Below are positions 60,121-64,000 of a stretch of 64,000 nucleotides of DNA, one piece after another. Position numbers and translations under genes: made by a program. Source of the DNA: Lingula anatina (taxonomy: Eukaryota; Brachiopoda; Lingulata; Lingulida; Lingulidae). Positions within the stretch are counted from its first letter, which is position 1. Every line of letters begins with the position of its first letter. The notes beneath the pieces were generated by a model. It did no database searches, had not been told where the DNA came from, and saw nothing but the letters and a program-made list of their open reading frames with translations. The stretch covers positions 28,892 to 92,891 of the forward strand of contig NW_019776017.1 of the NCBI RefSeq assembly GCF_001039355.2. The letters are read 5' to 3'.

Positions 60121-60672
60121 CCCGGAAAGTGTGGCGTAGGTACAACCAAGAACAACCAAGGCAATAATTAAGGAGAAGTGTTCCGTTGATTTGTACCGTA
60201 CTATAATTACAGGGCGTCTCAGGATTAATCTGATCCATCTACACATTCATAAATTATGTACCAGAAAAGAGAGACAGTAACACTTGGATTTCACAACATC
60301 TAAAATGATAAGAATTTGAATGTATTTTCAATCTGCATATATGTTTTTAAAAACTTTACCTGTTCTAAATGTGCGCCGCAGAGCTGATGGTGTACTAGTT
60401 GGACGAACTCCTACAGAAAGAAGCTGGCATGGCGTCCACATTCTATAGCGTTCTTGCAATCAACTTTAGGCCATATCTTGATGAGAACTCGATCAATGTT
60501 CCCGTGACTTAATATTTCTTCACTCGGCGGGTAATTTGGAACTTATGCAATAAATCTTATTTTTAAGTCTGACCAGTCGTAAAGATTTACATAAACTGCG
60601 GTCAAGCACTGACCTTTACCGATGCACACAACCAGATTAACGGAGACCCGTACCACGGAGTGTTAACCGGCC

Positions 60673-60747
60673 TTGAGGTGTGAGAAGTAATTTGATATGG
60701 TTGGGCGACCCATTATTAAACAGGCGAGGAAGAGATAAGTAGGAAGG
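60673..60747 (+). promoter_or_regulatory. upstream block of pseudogene copy 7
   Basis: A diverged copy ('tgatatggttgggcgac', 'ttaaacaggcgaggaag') about 285-360 bp upstream of the copy 7 start. Confidence 0.45.
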
Positions 60748-61561
60748 ACATCCAAGTCAAGAGAAGTGTTCCGTTGAATTCTTACCACACTATAGATATA
60801 AAAGCATGTCTACAACCGGTCGTACCCTGTATACGCCCAATGCCCTCTCGATCACGAGAAGGTATCAGTACATGTGATATCTGAATAATCAAATATTTTG
60901 AATGAATACGTTTAAAAAATTGTAAGAAGTTGAGATTACTGGAATATCGTTCTCAAATAGTACTTATATGCTGACCATTTCCTGAACAACGGTAGTTTAT
61001 ACAGTGAAAATTAGCCAACGACGATAATGAAATGTTTTCTCCAATGATACGAAGACGTCTGGTTTACGCCTTTTTAGTTCTGTGTACGATGAACTGCCTT
61101 CAGTGTTTGGAAAACCTCACTCTCAACCATTTCGAAGACTAGGGTGGACCCAGGCCTGTGCCTAAGTGTTTCTTAACTGCACGGAGGGGAGCCAAGCCAA
61201 GCGGGCAAATCATTTTGTTTCAACGTTGAAACAATGTTGAACTATAACGTTGACAAGACGTTGGATAAACATTGGCTTTGAAAGTTGGATCAACGTCAAA
61301 TAACAACATTCTTGCATGAAAAGACATTAAAATGACCTGAAATGTTTTTATTTTTGGTAGAAAACACAGGTACACAATTATAACGTACACTGTAAAAACA
61401 TCTAAGGGCCTGCATTGTCTCATTTTTTCAACGCATTTAGCTCCTAAGCTTGTTTTGCACCTAAACATGTTACACCCTTTTAGCCGGGATGTGTTTAGCA
61501 ATTCAGTTTGATGGCTGAATATATGTAGGGTGCAAATGTATGGCCTTTAAGTTAGGATTTC

Positions 61562-61565
61562 CAAG

Positions 61566-61614
<49 letters not shown>

Positions 61615-61615
61615 T
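61562..61615. repeat. (AAT)n microsatellite, LINE tail
   Basis: On minus this is an (ATT)n tail directly after the retrotransposon 3' end. Confidence 0.9.
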
Positions 61616-62250
61616 GTATTTATTTGCAACTTAAAAAGTTGAATTTTACAATAAAAACAAATAATGGTGAGATGCACAATCTTAAAATATACTTGTAAGT
61701 GTTAAAATGATTCGATACACATTACAAGTTCATAAAAACCATCAGTTCTTAAAATTTGATAAAGCCCATGGGATAAAAGTTTTTGACGATCGTACAGTCC
61801 TCAATTTTGGCACAGTGTGCTTATAAACCCAGCGCAAAGTGTAGGAACTTTCATTTATCTCTGGTAGCAAATGATGGATATTGTGTCCTTCAGAGTACAT
61901 GTTATGCAATAATGTTTTAGATAGTTCATCCCTTCTACAAGCAAGAGTGATAAGTTTACATGTTTCAAGTGCCCCATCATAGGGCAGCTCTGGGAATATA
62001 ATCTTACATACTCTAATCTGGATGGATTCAATTTTATCAACTTTTGTTGTGTGAGACCTGGGTGCCACACCTGACATGCATATTCTAATGTAGGTCTGAT
62101 TACTGATGTGTAAAAGCTTACAAGTTCATTGGTTGGAATACCTGCTCTTTTCAGAAGCTTAAGATTGTGTAGCCTTTTACTTGCTTTTTTTACAAATATC
62201 ACATATGTGACCTTCCCAGCTCAAATCACTACTGATCCTAACCCCTAAGA
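61616..62250 (-). pseudogene. non-LTR retrotransposon reverse transcriptase, C-terminal relic
   Basis: On minus, 62202 to about 62020 reads 'LHNLKLLKRAGIPTNELVSF' and 'SVIRPTLEYACQVWHPGLT', the end of a CR1/Jockey-type RT. After a frameshift near 62040 it continues (62077-61742) with 'KIESIQIRVCKIIFPELPYD', 'LACRRDELSKTLLHNM' and 'IHHLLPEINESSYTLR'. A short 3' untranslated part and an (ATT)n tail follow. 5'-truncated and dead; it sits inside the CCCAGC element. Confidence 0.75.
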
Positions 62251-62274
62251 AGACAGCAGACCGCACTATAGATC

Positions 62275-62275
<1 letters not shown>

Positions 62276-62338
<63 letters not shown>
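62276..62338. repeat. (TA)n microsatellite
   Basis: About 30 TA units inside the CCCAGC element. Confidence 0.97.
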
Positions 62339-62342
<4 letters not shown>

Positions 62343-63072
62343 AAAAAACAGCAGCTATTTTGCCCCGACCGGTTTCATTCTTTCTTCAGGGGGTTTTGAA
62401 GAAAAAATATTTTTTATAAAGTTTGTTACAGTATTGATAAACATAGTATCACGTTTTCAAGATTTAATTTTTTAAATTACAATCCATGTCTTGCATCACG
62501 ACGACCAAACAACAACGTTGAGTCAATGACCAAAATACAACGTTGAGTCAACGTCACATTATGACGGCGTTTTGACGTGGCTGGATCAACATTGATTTGA
62601 CGTTGAATTTAGGAAGATCAACGGCGATTCAACGTCCCAACCTGTTTTCAACATTGACCCAATGTTACTATGCCTGCTGGGAGGGGGTAACTATACGCCG
62701 AGGAAGAATGGAAGACGTCCCTGGAGTCTGGAAACTGACAGCGGAGGCCAAGTGGAATATTCATCAAGATATGATTGAGACCCACTTCAAAATAAGTGAA
62801 AATGGCTGGATCGTCGCAGAAAAGAACGGAGATATTGTGAGTGAAAACTTTTCCTTATAACATTATTTTATGGAGGGAATATGTATCGTCTCTTGTTTAA
62901 TTCTGATAAATATTGACTTGTGGAATGGGTACAAAGACACGACCAGTCTTTTATTTAGAAACAGTTTACTCGCATAGTATGAACGCGATGATGTTGTATT
63001 TGTAGGTTAATGATGATCTGAGTACAGGGGGTCACTTTGTAGTGTCATAAAAGATGCGAGGCCACGATGTTG

Positions 63073-64000
63073 GTAAGTTTGTGAAATTGATTTCCATAAA
63101 ACTCTGATCTCCAACCAATGGCCGAGAGTCTGAGAGGTTACAATTAGTACCCATTTCAACGGTGGATCGTTATTCATTTATTTTCATATTATTCAGAAAA
63201 TATGATGCTATTGCCCATCCTTCCCAGCTACATTTGAAATCTGTTTGAAAAATAATCAGTTTCTAAATTGTAAACGTGACTTAAGATTCTAAAAGAAACT
63301 CTGTAAAGAGTTCTTATTCCATCTCTGAGCAGTTTGACAATGGACTCGATACAAAATATTTGAATATCATTCAGCTATTTTGTCCTACCTTCACAGACAG
63401 CAAAATGTCACGTTTAATCCCATCCATTAAAATCTTATTTAAGATTCAACCAGGCATCCGTAGTTAATAACTTGCATAGTTTCCATTGGTTTGTGCTGCG
63501 GTAACAGACTTCTAGGATATACAAAATATTTTATAGTCACATGATAAGCCATATGACCACAATATTAGCTAATAAAAGCATTTTGTTCTAATATTAGATT
63601 TCATTGGGTTGGATTAAGCTCGATCAAAAAAAGAAAAAAGACCACAAGTAATTACAAAAACATTTTATTTCAATAGATTTGGCATAGAAGAACAGAAAAA
63701 AAATGTATAAATTAGTGTGAAAAAAAGGAAAAAATGTGAAAGTAATAGGGCAGGGGTGATATCGCCCCTAGAATCAACTTGCTGCTTACGTTATACTCTA
63801 TAGCCTACTTCCTCACGGCGCCACCATACGGGCGTATCTTAAATTAGTATAAAATCTGTGTAAAAGTAATCAAATGTAGTCACTTTTTTTTAATTGATCA
63901 AACATGATCTTTGGGAACACAAATGACAGTTCTAACCCGTAATTTCAGCACTGTATTCCTTAAATCATTAACCTAGTTTAATTTCTACTGCCGGCATTTA
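63073..64000. other. no gene seen at the window end
   Basis: Decayed intron 2-like sequence of copy 7 to about 63270 ('caacggtggatcgttattcat'), then AT-rich sequence with no recognised feature. Confidence 0.5.

Larger units (their letters stand above)
61197..62681 (-). mobile_element. CCCAGC-ended element inserted in exon 1 of copy 7
   Basis: Left end CCAAGCGGGCAAATC; right end, in reverse complement, CCCAGCAGGCATAGTAAC. It is the inverted equivalent of 54091-54876 ('caacgttga' words, 'atatatgtagggtgcaaat'), enlarged by an inserted retrotransposon 3' end (about 61562-62250) and a TA array. AG on both sides gives a 2-bp target duplication. Confidence 0.85.
61032..63072 (+). pseudogene. acetyltransferase copy 7, disrupted pseudogene
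   Basis: The exon 1 start (61032-61196) aligns with the other copies up to 'acggaggggagccaag' but is frameshifted early and reaches TAG. Exon 1 is then interrupted by a 1485-bp element (61197-62681) and resumes at 62682 with the GNAT start (the TIRRGRMEDVPGVW part), running to about 62840, where the splice donor is altered (GATATTGTGAGTG for GATATTGTGGGTGAG). Exon 2 (63006-63072) lacks its first about 20 bases and contains TAA. No exon 3 is found up to 64000. The coding part most resembles copy 3 (HFKISENGW). Confidence 0.85.

Noticed and set aside
1-64000. tRNA and rRNA genes
   Set aside because: I saw no cloverleaf or rRNA sequence by eye; a tRNAscan-SE/Infernal run would be decisive.

Overview
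The window is nuclear DNA from an intron-rich, highly repetitive, AT-rich animal genome. Evidence: genes split by GT/AG introns, dense microsatellites, many short inverted-repeat transposons, non-LTR and BEL/Pao retrotransposon relics, and single-N contig joins (15480, 19000, 23401, 42430, 46522, 49418). Repeat and gene content fit a marine invertebrate such as a bivalve, another lophotrochozoan or a lancelet; the species cannot be named from the sequence. Several stretches beside the Ns are near-identical duplicates, as expected when both haplotypes of a very heterozygous animal are joined end to end.

1-15200: one giant DNA transposon. Its arms are long inverted repeats (about 1-825 against 14550-15200) ending in G/C homopolymers. 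It carries two divergent multi-exon genes. Gene A (minus, 8860 to 1963) splices in silico into an uninterrupted 600-codon frame with a ParB/sulfiredoxin-like domain. Gene B (plus, 9612 to 13768) looks like a transposase with a CxxC knuckle and a C-terminal Tudor/SH3-like domain, but no catalytic core is visible and the frame breaks where the core should be. At least four short transposons, a reverse-transcriptase relic and a duplicated exon have accumulated inside it.

15201-21000: two perfect hairpins (15987-16092), a complete five-exon gene for a 206-residue four-helix MS4A/CD20-like membrane protein (19415 to 17321, minus), and short transposons.

22441-63072: a tandem family of a two-part acetyltransferase: an N-terminal GNAT domain behind a mitochondrial-type presequence, and a C-terminal YitH/HolE-type GNAT domain. 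Five copies are intact, with identical exon sizes (322, 87 and 635 nt; 347 aa). One is cut by a contig join and one is a pseudogene. Copies 1-3 lie on minus and copies 4-7 on plus, with copies 3 and 4 head to head. A conserved block lies about 240-290 bp upstream of each plus-strand start. The paralogous introns and flanks serve as empty sites that date transposon insertions exactly: a MULE with a 9-bp duplication in copy 6, a TTAA element behind copy 5, and a CCCAGC-ended element that splits exon 1 of copy 7. Between the genes lie a BEL/Pao relic, a Crypton-like fragment, a five-member GATCGATC foldback family and many microsatellites.
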